64,000 nucleotides of DNA from Fen-455 sp050012675 (lineage in GTDB: Bacteria > Actinomycetota > Acidimicrobiia > Acidimicrobiales > Bog-793), in NCBI GenBank assembly GCA_050012675.1, contig JBEKGS010000002.1:111097-175096 (forward strand), in the 5' to 3' direction. Both the position numbers and the translations under genes were made by a program. Positions 24,491 to 32,309 of this stretch are shown here, in pieces. Under the pieces are notes generated by a model. It had not been told where the DNA came from. It saw only the letters and a program-made list of their open reading frames with translations, and did not search any database. Numbering within the stretch: the first letter of the stretch is position 1; each line of letters starts with the position of its first letter.

Positions 24491-26251
24491 TCAGAGGTAC
24501 TGCCCGGTGCCGACCCGTTCGATGGCACGCCCCCCGCGCTCCTCTCCGCCTTGGCCCACGAGCGTGCGGATGTAGACGATGCGCTCGCCCTTCTTGCCAG
24601 AGATCTTCGCCCAGTCGTCCGGGTTGGTCGTGTTCGGCAGGTCTTCGCTCTCTTTGTACTCCTGCCTGATGGACTCGATCATGTCCGCGAGTCGGATCCC
24701 GTGGCCCTCCCTGGCGATCTCTCTTTTGATGGCGAGCTTCTTTGCCCGCCGGACGATGTTCTCGATCATCGCCCCCGAGGAGAAGTCCTTGAAGTACAAG
24801 GTCTCCTTGTCCCCGTTCTGATAGGTGACCTCGAGGAAGCGGTTCTCGTCGTCGGCCCGGTACATCTCGGTCACGGTCTGCTCGATCATGACGGTGACGG
24901 CCTTGTCAGGATCGCCACCACCGAGCGCGACGACGTCCGAGGCGTCGAGCGGCAGGCTGTTGATGAGGTAACGGGCGAAGACCTGTTGGGCTGCCGACTC
25001 GTCGGGCCGTTCGATCTTGATCTTCACGTCGAGGCGCCCGGGGCGCAGTATCGCCGGGTCGATCAGGTCCTCTCGGTTCGAGGCCCCGATCACGATGACG
25101 TTGCGGAGTGCCTCGACTCCGTCGATCTCGGCCAGGAGCTGGGGGACGACGGTCGACTCCATGTCGGAGGAGATGCCACTGCCGCGGGTGCGGAACAGAG
25201 AGTCCATCTCGTCGAAAAAGACGATGACGGGCACACCTTCTTCGGCCTTCTCCCTTGCGCGTTGGAACACGAGCCGGATCTGGCGCTCGGTCTCGCCCAC
25301 GTACTTGTTCAGCAGCTCGGGGCCTTTTATGTTGAGGAAGTAGCTCGTGACCCGCGAGTTGCCCGTCTGCTCGGCGACCTTCTTCGCCAGCGAATTGGCC
25401 ACCGCCTTGGCGATCAGGGTCTTGCCGCAGCCGGGAGGTCCGTAGAGCAGGATCCCCTTTGGCGCCTGCAAGCGGTACTGGGTGAACAGCTCCCGGTGGA
25501 GGTAAGGCAGCTCCACCGCGTCGGTGATTGCCTCGATCTGGCTGTCGAGCCCGCCGATGTCTGCGTAGGTGACGTCAGGCACCTCCTCGAGCACCACCTC
25601 TTCGAGCTCGGGACGGGGCAACTTCTCATAGAGCAGCATCGTGCGCGGGTCCAACAACAGCGAGTCACCTGCGCGCAGCTTGACGCCCTCCAGGTACTCG
25701 GAGATCTCGGCCACCTGCTCCTCGTCGGCCCTCCCGACGATCAGCACGCGGCGGCCGTCCTCGAGCACCTCGAGCACCGAGACGACTTCGCCGCCGAGCT
25801 CGGGGTCGCGCACGAGCACGACGTTGAGCGACTCGTTGAGGACGACCTCTTGTCCCTTGCGCAGCTCATCGGCATCGAGCCCGGGATGGATGGCGACGCG
25901 CATCTTGCGTCCGCTCGAGATCACGTCCACGGTCCCGTCGTCGTTCCCGTTCAAGTACGTGCCGTAAGCCGAAGGAGGCTGGGTGAGCTTGTCCACCTCC
26001 TCGCGCAGGGCGGCGATGTGCTCCTTGGCCTGCTGGAGCGTGAAGGTCAGCTTCTCGTTCTGGGACACTGCGTGCGCGAGCTGGCCCTTTGTCTCGAGCA
26101 AGCGCTCTTCGAGAGTGCGCACCCTCCCGGGAGCCTCCTGGAGCCGGCGGCGGAGCTCGGTGATCTCGTCCTCTGCCTGCTCGGCTCGGCGGTGCAGTTC
26201 CGCCCGTTCCTGCTCATCTTCAGGGAACCCATCGTTTCCGTCACGTTCCAC
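24491..26251 (-). CDS. mpa: Proteasome-activating AAA+ ATPase Mpa/ARC
   Basis: The protein has about 586 residues. The N-terminal coiled coil (about 12-95) is the Pup-binding part, followed by the tandem OB domain (about 100-220). The AAA+ domain has Walker A GPPGCGKT, Walker B VIVFFDEMDSLF and the arginine-finger region ILRPGRLD. The C-terminus ends GQYL, the motif that opens the proteasome alpha ring. The GTG at 26251 is chosen because gaggagg lies 11 bases upstream; the frame is open to 26332 but without a ribosome site. It is upstream of dop on the same strand and has trmI farther upstream, as in other Actinomycetota. Confidence 0.95.
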   Translation of the reverse strand: MERDGNDGFPEDEQERAELHRRAEQAEDEITELRRRLQEAPGRVRTLEERLLETKGQLAHAVSQNEKLTFTLQQAKEHIAALREEVDKLTQPPSAYGTYLNGNDDGTVDVISSGRKMRVAIHPGLDADELRKGQEVVLNESLNVVLVRDPELGGEVVSVLEVLEDGRRVLIVGRADEEQVAEISEYLEGVKLRAGDSLLLDPRTMLLYEKLPRPELEEVVLEEVPDVTYADIGGLDSQIEAITDAVELPYLHRELFTQYRLQAPKGILLYGPPGCGKTLIAKAVANSLAKKVAEQTGNSRVTSYFLNIKGPELLNKYVGETERQIRLVFQRAREKAEEGVPVIVFFDEMDSLFRTRGSGISSDMESTVVPQLLAEIDGVEALRNVIVIGASNREDLIDPAILRPGRLDVKIKIERPDESAAQQVFARYLINSLPLDASDVVALGGGDPDKAVTVMIEQTVTEMYRADDENRFLEVTYQNGDKETLYFKDFSSGAMIENIVRRAKKLAIKREIAREGHGIRLADMIESIRQEYKESEDLPNTTNPDDWAKISGKKGERIVYIRTLVGQGGEERGGRAIERVGTGQYL

Positions 26252-26457
26252 CGGCGTCACCACCTCCTCAAACGGCGCGATCTTCGCCCCCCGTCGGGAC
26301 CCTACACCGGTACCGGGCGAGTTTGACACCACACGGGCCCCTCGTTACGTTGCGCCACGTGAGGCCGCAGAAACCCTAAGCTTGACCTGAGACGAGGGAG
26401 CGGCCGTGACTTGTTGTGGTCGACGCGCGGCAAATGCTCCGAGGAGATGAGTGGCTG

Positions 26458-26694
26458 ATGAAGGTGTGGATTGACCAGGACCTCTGCACGGGAGACGGTC
26501 TCTGCGAGGAGATCTGTCCCGCCGTGTTCACTCTCCTCGACGACGGTCTGGCCTATGTCAAGCAGGGCGACACAGTCCTCAACGATCCGGGCGGCTCCTC
26601 TCAGATGGCCGGCGTCGCCTCCGAGCTAGAGGACGCGGTCACAGAGGCCGCCGAAGAGTGTCCGGGAGAGTGCATCTTCATCGTCACCGAGTAG
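26458..26694 (+). CDS. Small 3Fe-4S-type ferredoxin
   Basis: The protein has 78 residues. The cluster ligands are C10, C16 and C68 in CTGDGLCEEICP and CPGECI. The second position of the usual CxxCxxC motif is Asp13, which is typical of [3Fe-4S] ferredoxins that serve cytochrome P450s and similar oxidoreductases in Actinomycetota. The length is normal. The ATG at 26458 follows gaggag by about 11 bases; a longer frame to 26416 is less likely. No P450 or reductase is seen in the window, so the electron partner is unknown. It is alone on the plus strand between mpa and trmI. Confidence 0.88.
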   Translation: MKVWIDQDLCTGDGLCEEICPAVFTLLDDGLAYVKQGDTVLNDPGGSSQMAGVASELEDAVTEAAEECPGECIFIVTE

Positions 26695-26755
26695 GCCGGG
26701 AGCCTGTTCGCCCAACTTCCAGGCACTGAATCGCCGTCGCGGGCGCCCTCGGCGC

Positions 26756-27568
26756 TCACTTTGCCAAAAGGCGCGCGGAGGTGATGAAGCCGGTGTGCGC
26801 CACCATCCTGTGGTCGGGACGGACCGAGCGCCCCTCGATGTGCCAGGTCCGGCGCAGGATCTCGAAGGTCTCGGCCATGGCGAATCCGCTGTGCTCGAGG
26901 GCCGAGCGCAGCTCCGCGGTCTGGTTGATTGTCGGAAGGTAGGCCAAGAAGATCCCACCGGGCGCGAGCGCCCTCTGGGCGTGAGCGACAACCTGCCACG
27001 GCTCGGCCAGGTCGAGCACGACCCGGTCGAGGCCTTCGGCGTCGATGCCCAAGTAGACGTCGCGCTCCAGCACCGAATATGACTGGTCTTCGCCGAGGAA
27101 GGCCTCGACGTTCGCGCGGGCGCGCTCGGCGAAGTCCGCTCTCAGCTCGTAGCCGGTGATGACGGCGCCCGCGCGCAACATCGCCATCGAGAGCGCACCC
27201 GAGCCCACCCCGGCCTCGAGCACACGGGCTCCGGGGAAGATGTCCGCGGCGATCAAGATGGCGCCGAGGTCCTTCGGGTAGATCACCTGAGCGCCCCGCG
27301 GCATGCCGACCACGACGTCTGCAAGGGTGGGGCGCAGCACCAAATAGCGCGCCGAGCTCGTGACGCGGCCGTCACGCTGGTGTGCCTCGACCTCCTCTCC
27401 CTCCTGGCGGCCGATCAGGCTGTCGTGCTCCACGACGCCGGCGTGGGACTGGAACGAGCGGCCCGGTTGCAGCGTGACGAGATACCGGCGGTCCTTTCGG
27501 TCCACCAATAGGACGCGTTCACCTGCTGCCAGACTCCGGTCCGAAGCCCGAGGCGCCCAGGGGCTCAA
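26756..27568 (-). CDS. trmI: tRNA (adenine-58-N1)-methyltransferase TrmI
   Basis: The protein has 270 residues. The small N-terminal beta domain (GERVLLVDRKDRRYLVTLQPG) leads to RGAQVIYPKDLGAILIAADIFPGARVLEAGVGSGALSMAMLRA, the SAM-binding motif of TrmI, and DRVVLDLAEPWQVVAHAQRALAPGGIFLAYLPTINQT. It methylates A58 in the T-loop of tRNAs. TrmI beside mpa is a known arrangement in Actinomycetota. The TTG start overlaps the stop of the upstream gene (TTGA, 27565-27568) and has aggggag five bases before it. Confidence 0.92.
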   Translation of the reverse strand: MSPWAPRASDRSLAAGERVLLVDRKDRRYLVTLQPGRSFQSHAGVVEHDSLIGRQEGEEVEAHQRDGRVTSSARYLVLRPTLADVVVGMPRGAQVIYPKDLGAILIAADIFPGARVLEAGVGSGALSMAMLRAGAVITGYELRADFAERARANVEAFLGEDQSYSVLERDVYLGIDAEGLDRVVLDLAEPWQVVAHAQRALAPGGIFLAYLPTINQTAELRSALEHSGFAMAETFEILRRTWHIEGRSVRPDHRMVAHTGFITSARLLAK

Positions 27569-28005
27569 GCCGGCTCCCCTTCATCCCCTTCCGACAGGCG
27601 GCCAACTGGCGCTTCGCCGGGACCCGACCGCCCCGCCCCGTTGGCCTTGGATGCCGTCATCTTGGCCTGCTGCTTGGCGGCCTTGTGCCTCGCGCGGGCA
27701 TAGCGCCTGCTCGCTTCGCGTTTCGCCTGCTCCTTCGCCTTGCGTTGCTCGGCCTTGGCCGCCCTGCGGGCAACCTTGCGCCTGGCGCGCCTTGACCGCG
27801 GGGGCGCAGGGACATGGCTGACGACGATCGACTCACCGAGCCGGAGTTCTTGGACGCTCACCACAGGAGAAGGCTTTCGGGCCAGGAAGCGCACCAGCCA
27901 CGCGATGGCACCGATCGAGAGCCAGACATTGCTTCCCTCGATCAGGCCCGCTCGAATGCCGCGCCTTATGAGATCACGCGCCCAGCGGTCGAGATACCTA
28001 TGCAC
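27565..28005 (-). CDS. Small membrane-associated protein with a Lys/Arg-rich tail, function unknown
   Basis: I do not recognise the family. The 146-residue protein has an N-terminal amphipathic part, one hydrophobic segment (GSNVWLSIGAIAWLVRFLA, about 24-42), then SVQELRLGESIVVSHVPAPP, and a very basic helical region (about 68-118; RRKVARRAAKAEQRKAKEQ and onward). The tail is acidic. Similar proteins with a short membrane part and a basic tail occur in Actinomycetota. The stop overlaps trmI by four bases. It may be cotranscribed with the two small membrane proteins upstream. Confidence 0.65.
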   Translation of the reverse strand: MHRYLDRWARDLIRRGIRAGLIEGSNVWLSIGAIAWLVRFLARKPSPVVSVQELRLGESIVVSHVPAPPRSRRARRKVARRAAKAEQRKAKEQAKREASRRYARARHKAAKQQAKMTASKANGAGRSGPGEAPVGRLSEGDEGEPA

Positions 28006-28032
28006 GACAGCCCCGGTCCCCGCCGTGCACAG

Positions 28033-28278
28033 TCAGACGCGACGGATCTCGAGCACAGAAGCGCGCCGGGCGCCACGTCGCCGGCCCAGCAGGTAGACGG
28101 CCGCCACCGCGATCACGCCGGCCGCCACCATGGCACCGATCGCCGGCGGGGCGGCGTCGCTCGCAAGGGACTGGGCGTTGCTGCCGAGCTCGCGAAGCTT
28201 GTCCTCCACGTCAGAAAGCTTCACGCGGCCCGGGTCCTCACTCGCCAGCAGCAACTGCCGGGCCAGGCGGATGCTCAT
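28033..28278 (-). CDS. Small single-helix membrane protein (DUF3618-like)
   Basis: The protein has 81 residues. Residues 1-40 form a charged amphipathic region (EDPGRVKLSDVEDKLRELGSNAQSLA). One membrane helix follows (AIGAMVAAGVIAVAAVYLLG), then a basic end (RRRGARRASVLEIRRV). The plan resembles DUF3618 proteins, which often sit beside Holin-X-type proteins; this is a weak match. The ATG at 28278 has ggaggaac directly upstream, which decides it over the GTG one codon earlier. It is downstream of the Holin-X-like gene. Confidence 0.62.
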   Translation of the reverse strand: MSIRLARQLLLASEDPGRVKLSDVEDKLRELGSNAQSLASDAAPPAIGAMVAAGVIAVAAVYLLGRRRGARRASVLEIRRV

Positions 28279-28305
28279 CACCGTTCCTCCGATCGCCTCA
28301 TCGTC

Positions 28306-28650
28306 CTAGTCTCGTTTCGCCGCGGCCCTGCCGCGAGACCGTAGGAGCGCGAACCCGAAGCCGCCCACCACCAAAAGACCGAGGATCCCGGTGATCGGGT
28401 ACGGCACCCACGACCAGTTGCCCGCGAAGGCCGCGCCCGTCTCGGTCTGAAGCACCCGGAGCACTCCGAGAAGCAGCAGGACGGTACCGATGCCGAGCAG
28501 GGTCGCAGCGGCGCACCCGAACAGCAATGTGCGCCCGATGGTCCTGACGGGCGTGACCGTCTCCTGGATCACGTAGCGACGCAGGAGATCGAGGAGCTCG
28601 GTCCCATCCTTGCGTGGACTGGCGTGCTTGCCGTCACCTTTTCCCGACAT
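28306..28650 (-). CDS. Membrane protein, Holin-X-like
   Basis: The protein has 114 residues from the ATG at 28650. A charged N-terminus containing LLRRYVIQETVTPVRTIGR precedes two membrane helices (LFGCAAATLLGIGTVLLLLGVLRVL and ITGILGLLVVGGFGFALL) and a basic end. This fits the actinobacterial Holin-X (DUF1469-like) group, which are not proven lysis proteins. A longer frame reaches 28725, but the extra residues look non-native. It precedes the DUF3618-like gene, a pairing that recurs in Actinomycetota. Confidence 0.6.
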   Translation of the reverse strand: MSGKGDGKHASPRKDGTELLDLLRRYVIQETVTPVRTIGRTLLFGCAAATLLGIGTVLLLLGVLRVLQTETGAAFAGNWSWVPYPITGILGLLVVGGFGFALLRSRGRAAAKRD

Positions 28651-28788
28651 GAAACCGCAGGCTATCGGGCCGGCCGGCACATCGCTAGCCGTCCTGGCGG
28701 CTGAGGCCGGAACTGTCTGCTCCACTGCAGCGATCTCCTCGCCCGGCTCCCCGGCGCGGCGCGGCCTGGTCGCGCGATGCCGGCGGCG

Positions 28789-29466
28789 TCAGGGCTCGAG
28801 CGCGGCCCGGAAGAACTCGCGCAGGTGCGCGAGCCGTCGGTCGAGTTCGCCTCGTCCGAGCGGGTCCGTCTTCAGCAGCGCCTCCAAAAAGGGGATGTCG
28901 CTGAAGTAGGTGAGCAGGGCGCCGTAGCCGGTGAGGACGAGCTGCTCGGCGTCATGGGACCGGAAGCGGCCCTCGGACATCTCCCGCTCGAAGAAGGCGA
29001 CCGCCCGCTCAAGCATCGGCCGGAGCGCGATACCGAGCTCCGCGGCCATCCGGCCACCGCCCTCGAGCGCCTCGCGGCGAACCAGGCGCACGAACTCCGG
29101 ACTCTCGGCGAAGAAGCGGAAACCGGTCGTGAGCACCCGGTCGACTTGCTCCCAGCCGTCGCGCGGCCGGTCGGTCGCCTCAGCCACGCGAACCAGCCAA
29201 TCGGCGAACGAAGCCTCCACCACCTCGCGGTAGAGCGCCTCCTTGGAGGCGAAATGGTGCAGCAGGCTGGGCCGGCGTATCCCCACGAGCTGCGCGATGT
29301 CGTTGAGCGAGGTTCCCTCGAAGCCGTGCTCGGCGAAACACCACAGGGCGGCGTCGAGGATCGCCTGGCGTGTCGGCACCCCGGGCCGCCGGGCCAGGTG
29401 CGCGGGCAGGACCGTTCGGGACCCAGGCCCGGTCCCCCGCGCGGTCAGGTCAGTGGGGCTCGACAT
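28789..29466 (-). CDS. TetR-family regulator, probably of the adjacent desaturase
   Basis: The protein has 225 residues. The DNA-binding domain covers about 30-77: TRQAILDAALWCFAEHGFEGTSLNDIAQLVGIRRPSLLHHFASKEALY, a standard TetR helix-turn-helix. The rest is the ligand-binding helical domain with no recognised ligand type. The ATG at 29466 has TAGGCT six bases upstream. A perfect inverted repeat lies between this gene and the divergent desaturase, so autoregulation and control of fatty-acid desaturation are likely by inference. The Gly/Arg-rich first 28 residues are unusual for the family but in frame. Confidence 0.88.
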   Translation of the reverse strand: MSSPTDLTARGTGPGSRTVLPAHLARRPGVPTRQAILDAALWCFAEHGFEGTSLNDIAQLVGIRRPSLLHHFASKEALYREVVEASFADWLVRVAEATDRPRDGWEQVDRVLTTGFRFFAESPEFVRLVRREALEGGGRMAAELGIALRPMLERAVAFFEREMSEGRFRSHDAEQLVLTGYGALLTYFSDIPFLEALLKTDPLGRGELDRRLAHLREFFRAALEP

Positions 29467-29472
29467 CTGCCA

Positions 29473-29478
29473 AGCCTA
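29473..29478 (-). promoter_or_regulatory. -10 element TAGGCT of the tetR gene
   Basis: TAGGCT (minus strand) is followed by six bases and the ATG at 29466. Its first base is the edge of the operator at 29478-29495. Confidence 0.5.
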
Positions 29479-29495
29479 CCTACCAGACGGTAGGT
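29478..29495. promoter_or_regulatory. TetR-type operator between regulator and desaturase
   Basis: ACCTACC and GGTAGGT form perfect 7-base arms around AGAC. The 18-base site sits between the two divergent -10 elements (29473-29478 and 29505-29510), so a bound repressor would block both promoters. The form is like known TetR operators built on TACC/GGTA. Confidence 0.72.
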
Positions 29496-29504
29496 GCCGA
29501 CTGA

Positions 29505-29510
29505 TACCCT
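29505..29510 (+). promoter_or_regulatory. -10 element TACCCT, leaderless start of the desaturase
   Basis: TACCCT is followed by six bases (tcacga) and the GTG at 29517. Confidence 0.5.
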
Positions 29511-29516
29511 TCACGA

Positions 29517-30269
29517 GTGCCAGAACCTCTCCTCGCGGTGATCGTGGGACTGGCGGTCAGTCAGTTCGCGCTCTTCTGCACGACCGTCTACCTTCATCGG
29601 GCGCTGTCGCACAGGGCGATCACCCTGCGGCCGTCGGTCAAAGCGGTCTTCCGGGTGCTCATATGGCTCATGACGGGCATCCGTCCCCGCCAGTGGGTTG
29701 CCGTCCACCGACGCCACCACGCTTTCACCGACGTCCCCGGTGACCCCCATTCGCCGGTGCTGCTCGGGTTCTGGCGGGTGCAACTGACCAATGCCGCCCT
29801 TTACCGCAGGGTTGCGCGGGACGGTCAGACGACCGAGCGCTACGCCAAGGACCTCCCGGCGGACCGGTGGGACAAGCTCGTTTTCGACCACGCCTTCATC
29901 GGACTCGGCATCGGCATCGCCGCGCTGTGCCTCGCGCTCGGGTGGCGCATGGGTCTTCTCGCCGCCGCGGTGCACGCGGTGAGCTATCTGGCGCTCAACG
30001 CGGCCGTCAACGCCGTCGGCCACAGCTTCGGGACCAAGAGCTATCCCAACACCGCCTTCAACAACCAGTGGCTCGCATTTGTGACCGGTGGAGAAGGCTT
30101 GCACAATAACCATCACGCCGCCCCCACCTCCGCGAAACTGGCACTGGGTCGTCACGAGATCGACCCCGCCTGGTGGGTGATCCGGCTCATGGTGCGTACC
30201 AGGATGGTGACCGTGCGGCTGAGCGAGGCGCACTTCGTGCAGAGGTCTACTCCGTCCACGATCGGCTGA
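29517..30269 (+). CDS. Membrane fatty-acid (acyl-CoA delta-9 type) desaturase
   Basis: The protein has 250 residues. The three histidine boxes of the di-iron membrane desaturases are complete: HRALSH (27-32), HRRHH (64-68) and HNNHH (196-200). Membrane helices lie around residues 5-25, 40-55, 120-140 and 145-165. The enzyme puts a double bond into acyl chains with oxygen and electrons from a ferredoxin or other donor; delta-9 position is the family norm, not proven here. It is shorter than eukaryotic forms and lacks a cytochrome b5 domain. The GTG start is leaderless. The divergent TetR is its likely repressor. Confidence 0.9.
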   Translation: MPEPLLAVIVGLAVSQFALFCTTVYLHRALSHRAITLRPSVKAVFRVLIWLMTGIRPRQWVAVHRRHHAFTDVPGDPHSPVLLGFWRVQLTNAALYRRVARDGQTTERYAKDLPADRWDKLVFDHAFIGLGIGIAALCLALGWRMGLLAAAVHAVSYLALNAAVNAVGHSFGTKSYPNTAFNNQWLAFVTGGEGLHNNHHAAPTSAKLALGRHEIDPAWWVIRLMVRTRMVTVRLSEAHFVQRSTPSTIG

Positions 30270-30292
30270 CCCCGCGGCCTGCCCGCCGTGAA

Positions 30293-30298
30293 TAGTCT
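30293..30298 (+). promoter_or_regulatory. -10 element TAGTCT, leaderless start of tkt
   Basis: TAGTCT ends eight bases before the ATG at 30307. It is the only good promoter candidate for the pentose-phosphate gene run. Confidence 0.5.
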
Positions 30299-30306
30299 AA
30301 GGGTCA

Positions 30307-32298
30307 ATGCCTGAATCCGATCTGGAACAACTCTGCGTCAACGTCGTCCGCGGCCTTGCCATGGACGGTCCCCAACGCGCTAACAGCGGTCACCCGGGTA
30401 CGGCGATGGCGCTGGCTCCTCTCGCCCACGTCCTGTTCTCGCGCGTGATGAGTCACGACCCGAGCTGGCCCGAATGGCCAGACCGGGACCGGTTCATCCT
30501 GTCCAACGGCCACGCCTCCATCCTTTTGTACTCGATGCTCTTGCTCAATGGCTACGGGCTCGACATCAAGGACCTGAGGGAGTTCCGCCAGTGGGGATCG
30601 CGCACTCCCGGACATCCCGAGGTTCATGCCCTCCCCGGCGTCGAGGTGACAACGGGGCCGTTGGGCCAGGGGTTCGCCAACGGCGTGGGCATGGCCGTCG
30701 CCGAGCGCTTCCTGCGTGCCCGCTTCGGGCCGGGCTCGATCGACCACCACATCTTTGTGATCTGCGGCGACGGCGACCTGATGGAGGGCGTGAGCCACGA
30801 GGCAGCCTCGCTCGCGGGCCATCTCGGGCTGGGCCGGCTCGTGTACGTCTTCGACGACAACCACATCACCATCGACGGACCCACGGACCTCGCCTGTTCC
30901 GACGACGTCGTCAGGCGCTTCGAGGCCTACGGCTGGCACGTGGAGACCCTCGGCGAGGTGGCGAACGACCTCGACGCCCTCGAGGCGGGGCTTCGCCGCG
31001 CCATGGCCGAGGCGGACCGCCCGTCGCTGCTCGTGCTCCGCAGTCACATCGGCTGGCCCTCGCCGCACCGCACCGACACCAAAGAGGCCCACGGGGACCC
31101 GCTCGGTGCCGAGGAGATCCGCCTCACAAAAGCGCTGCTCGGGCTTCCCATCGACCAGGACTTCTATGTCCCCGACGAGGTTCCCGCCTTCTACGCGCGC
31201 TGCGCGCGCCGTGGCCGAGCCGCGCGCGAGGCCTGGGAGGGGCGCCAGGCGGTTTCCCTCGCGGACCACGAGAAGTTCGAGGCCTGCCTTCGTGGTCGCG
31301 GCCTGGTGGGCTGGGCCGACGCCCTGCCGAGCTTCGAGGCGGGCACGAAGATGGCCACGCGCAAGGCCATAAACAAGTGCCTCACGGCCACGAGCGGGAA
31401 CATCCCGGGCCTCATCGCGGGCGCGGGCGACCTCACGGGCAACACGGGCACCGACCTCGGCGCCGGTGCCGAGATGCAGTCCCATGCCCACCCTGGAGGG
31501 GCCCAGCTCCACTTCGGCATCCGCGAGCACGCCATGGCGTCCTCGATGACCGGAATGGCGCTGCACGGAGGCGTGCTGCCGGTGGGCGGAACGTTCTTCG
31601 TCTTCAGCGACTACTGCCGGCCGGCAGTCCGCCTCGCCGCCTTGTCCGAGGCCCATGTCGTGTACTTCTTCACCCATGACTCGGTCGGCCTCGGGGAGGA
31701 CGGCCCGACCCACCAGCCCATCGAGCAGCTCGCCTCCCTGCGGGCCATGCCAGGTCTCCGCGTGATCCGCCCGGCGGACGCGAACGAGACCGCTGCCGCG
31801 TGGAGGATCGCCGTCGACTCCGACGGGCCGACCGCGCTGGTGCTGAGCCGCCAGGACCTGCCCGTGCTCGCCGAGACGGGCGCTCTCGCCGCTCAGGGCG
31901 TCGCTCTCGGCGCCTACGTGCTCCGCCCGGGACCCGCCGGCGGCGGGACACCCGACATCGTGCTCATCGCAACAGGCAGCGAGGTCCAGCTGTGCCTCGG
32001 GGCCGCGAGCGTCCTCGAGCCGGAGGGTGTAGCCGCCCGGGTCGTGTCGTTTCCCAGCTGGGACCTGTTTGCCGAACAGGAAGCCGGGTATCGCGAACAG
32101 GTTCTCCCACCAGGTGTCCCCCGGCTCGCAGTCGAGGCGGCGGCTTCGTTCGGGTGGGAGCGCTACGCCGACGCGACCATCGGGATCGACCGGTTCGGGT
32201 CTTCGGCACCGGGGCCGGTGAACATGGAGAAGTTCGGCTTCACAGTCGATCACGTCGCCCAAAGAGCTCGCGAGCTGCTCGCGACTCGGGCCAGATAG
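30307..32298 (+). CDS. tkt: Transketolase
   Basis: The protein has 663 residues, the normal length. The thiamine-diphosphate domain has ANSGHPGTAMALAPLAHVLF, GPLGQGFANGVGMA and the ThDP-Mg motif CGDGDLMEGVSHEAASLAGHLGLGRLVYVFDDN. The pyrimidine domain has HFGIREHAMASSMTGMALHGG with the catalytic Glu. The C-terminal domain is complete. It moves two-carbon units between ketose and aldose phosphates in the non-oxidative pentose phosphate pathway. It opens a run of six same-strand sugar-phosphate genes; tal follows after 11 bases. Confidence 0.96.
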   Translation: MPESDLEQLCVNVVRGLAMDGPQRANSGHPGTAMALAPLAHVLFSRVMSHDPSWPEWPDRDRFILSNGHASILLYSMLLLNGYGLDIKDLREFRQWGSRTPGHPEVHALPGVEVTTGPLGQGFANGVGMAVAERFLRARFGPGSIDHHIFVICGDGDLMEGVSHEAASLAGHLGLGRLVYVFDDNHITIDGPTDLACSDDVVRRFEAYGWHVETLGEVANDLDALEAGLRRAMAEADRPSLLVLRSHIGWPSPHRTDTKEAHGDPLGAEEIRLTKALLGLPIDQDFYVPDEVPAFYARCARRGRAAREAWEGRQAVSLADHEKFEACLRGRGLVGWADALPSFEAGTKMATRKAINKCLTATSGNIPGLIAGAGDLTGNTGTDLGAGAEMQSHAHPGGAQLHFGIREHAMASSMTGMALHGGVLPVGGTFFVFSDYCRPAVRLAALSEAHVVYFFTHDSVGLGEDGPTHQPIEQLASLRAMPGLRVIRPADANETAAAWRIAVDSDGPTALVLSRQDLPVLAETGALAAQGVALGAYVLRPGPAGGGTPDIVLIATGSEVQLCLGAASVLEPEGVAARVVSFPSWDLFAEQEAGYREQVLPPGVPRLAVEAAASFGWERYADATIGIDRFGSSAPGPVNMEKFGFTVDHVAQRARELLATRAR

Positions 32299-32309
32299 TG
32301 GGGAGTGCT

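Noticed and set aside
26741..26755. Short GCGCC/GGCGC stem between ferredoxin and trmI
   Set aside because: The stem has only five base pairs in GC-rich DNA and touches the trmI stop; not above background.
31800..32309. Upstream extension of the transaldolase frame into tkt
   Set aside because: The transketolase reading is certain there, and the ATG at 32310 has a good ribosome site.
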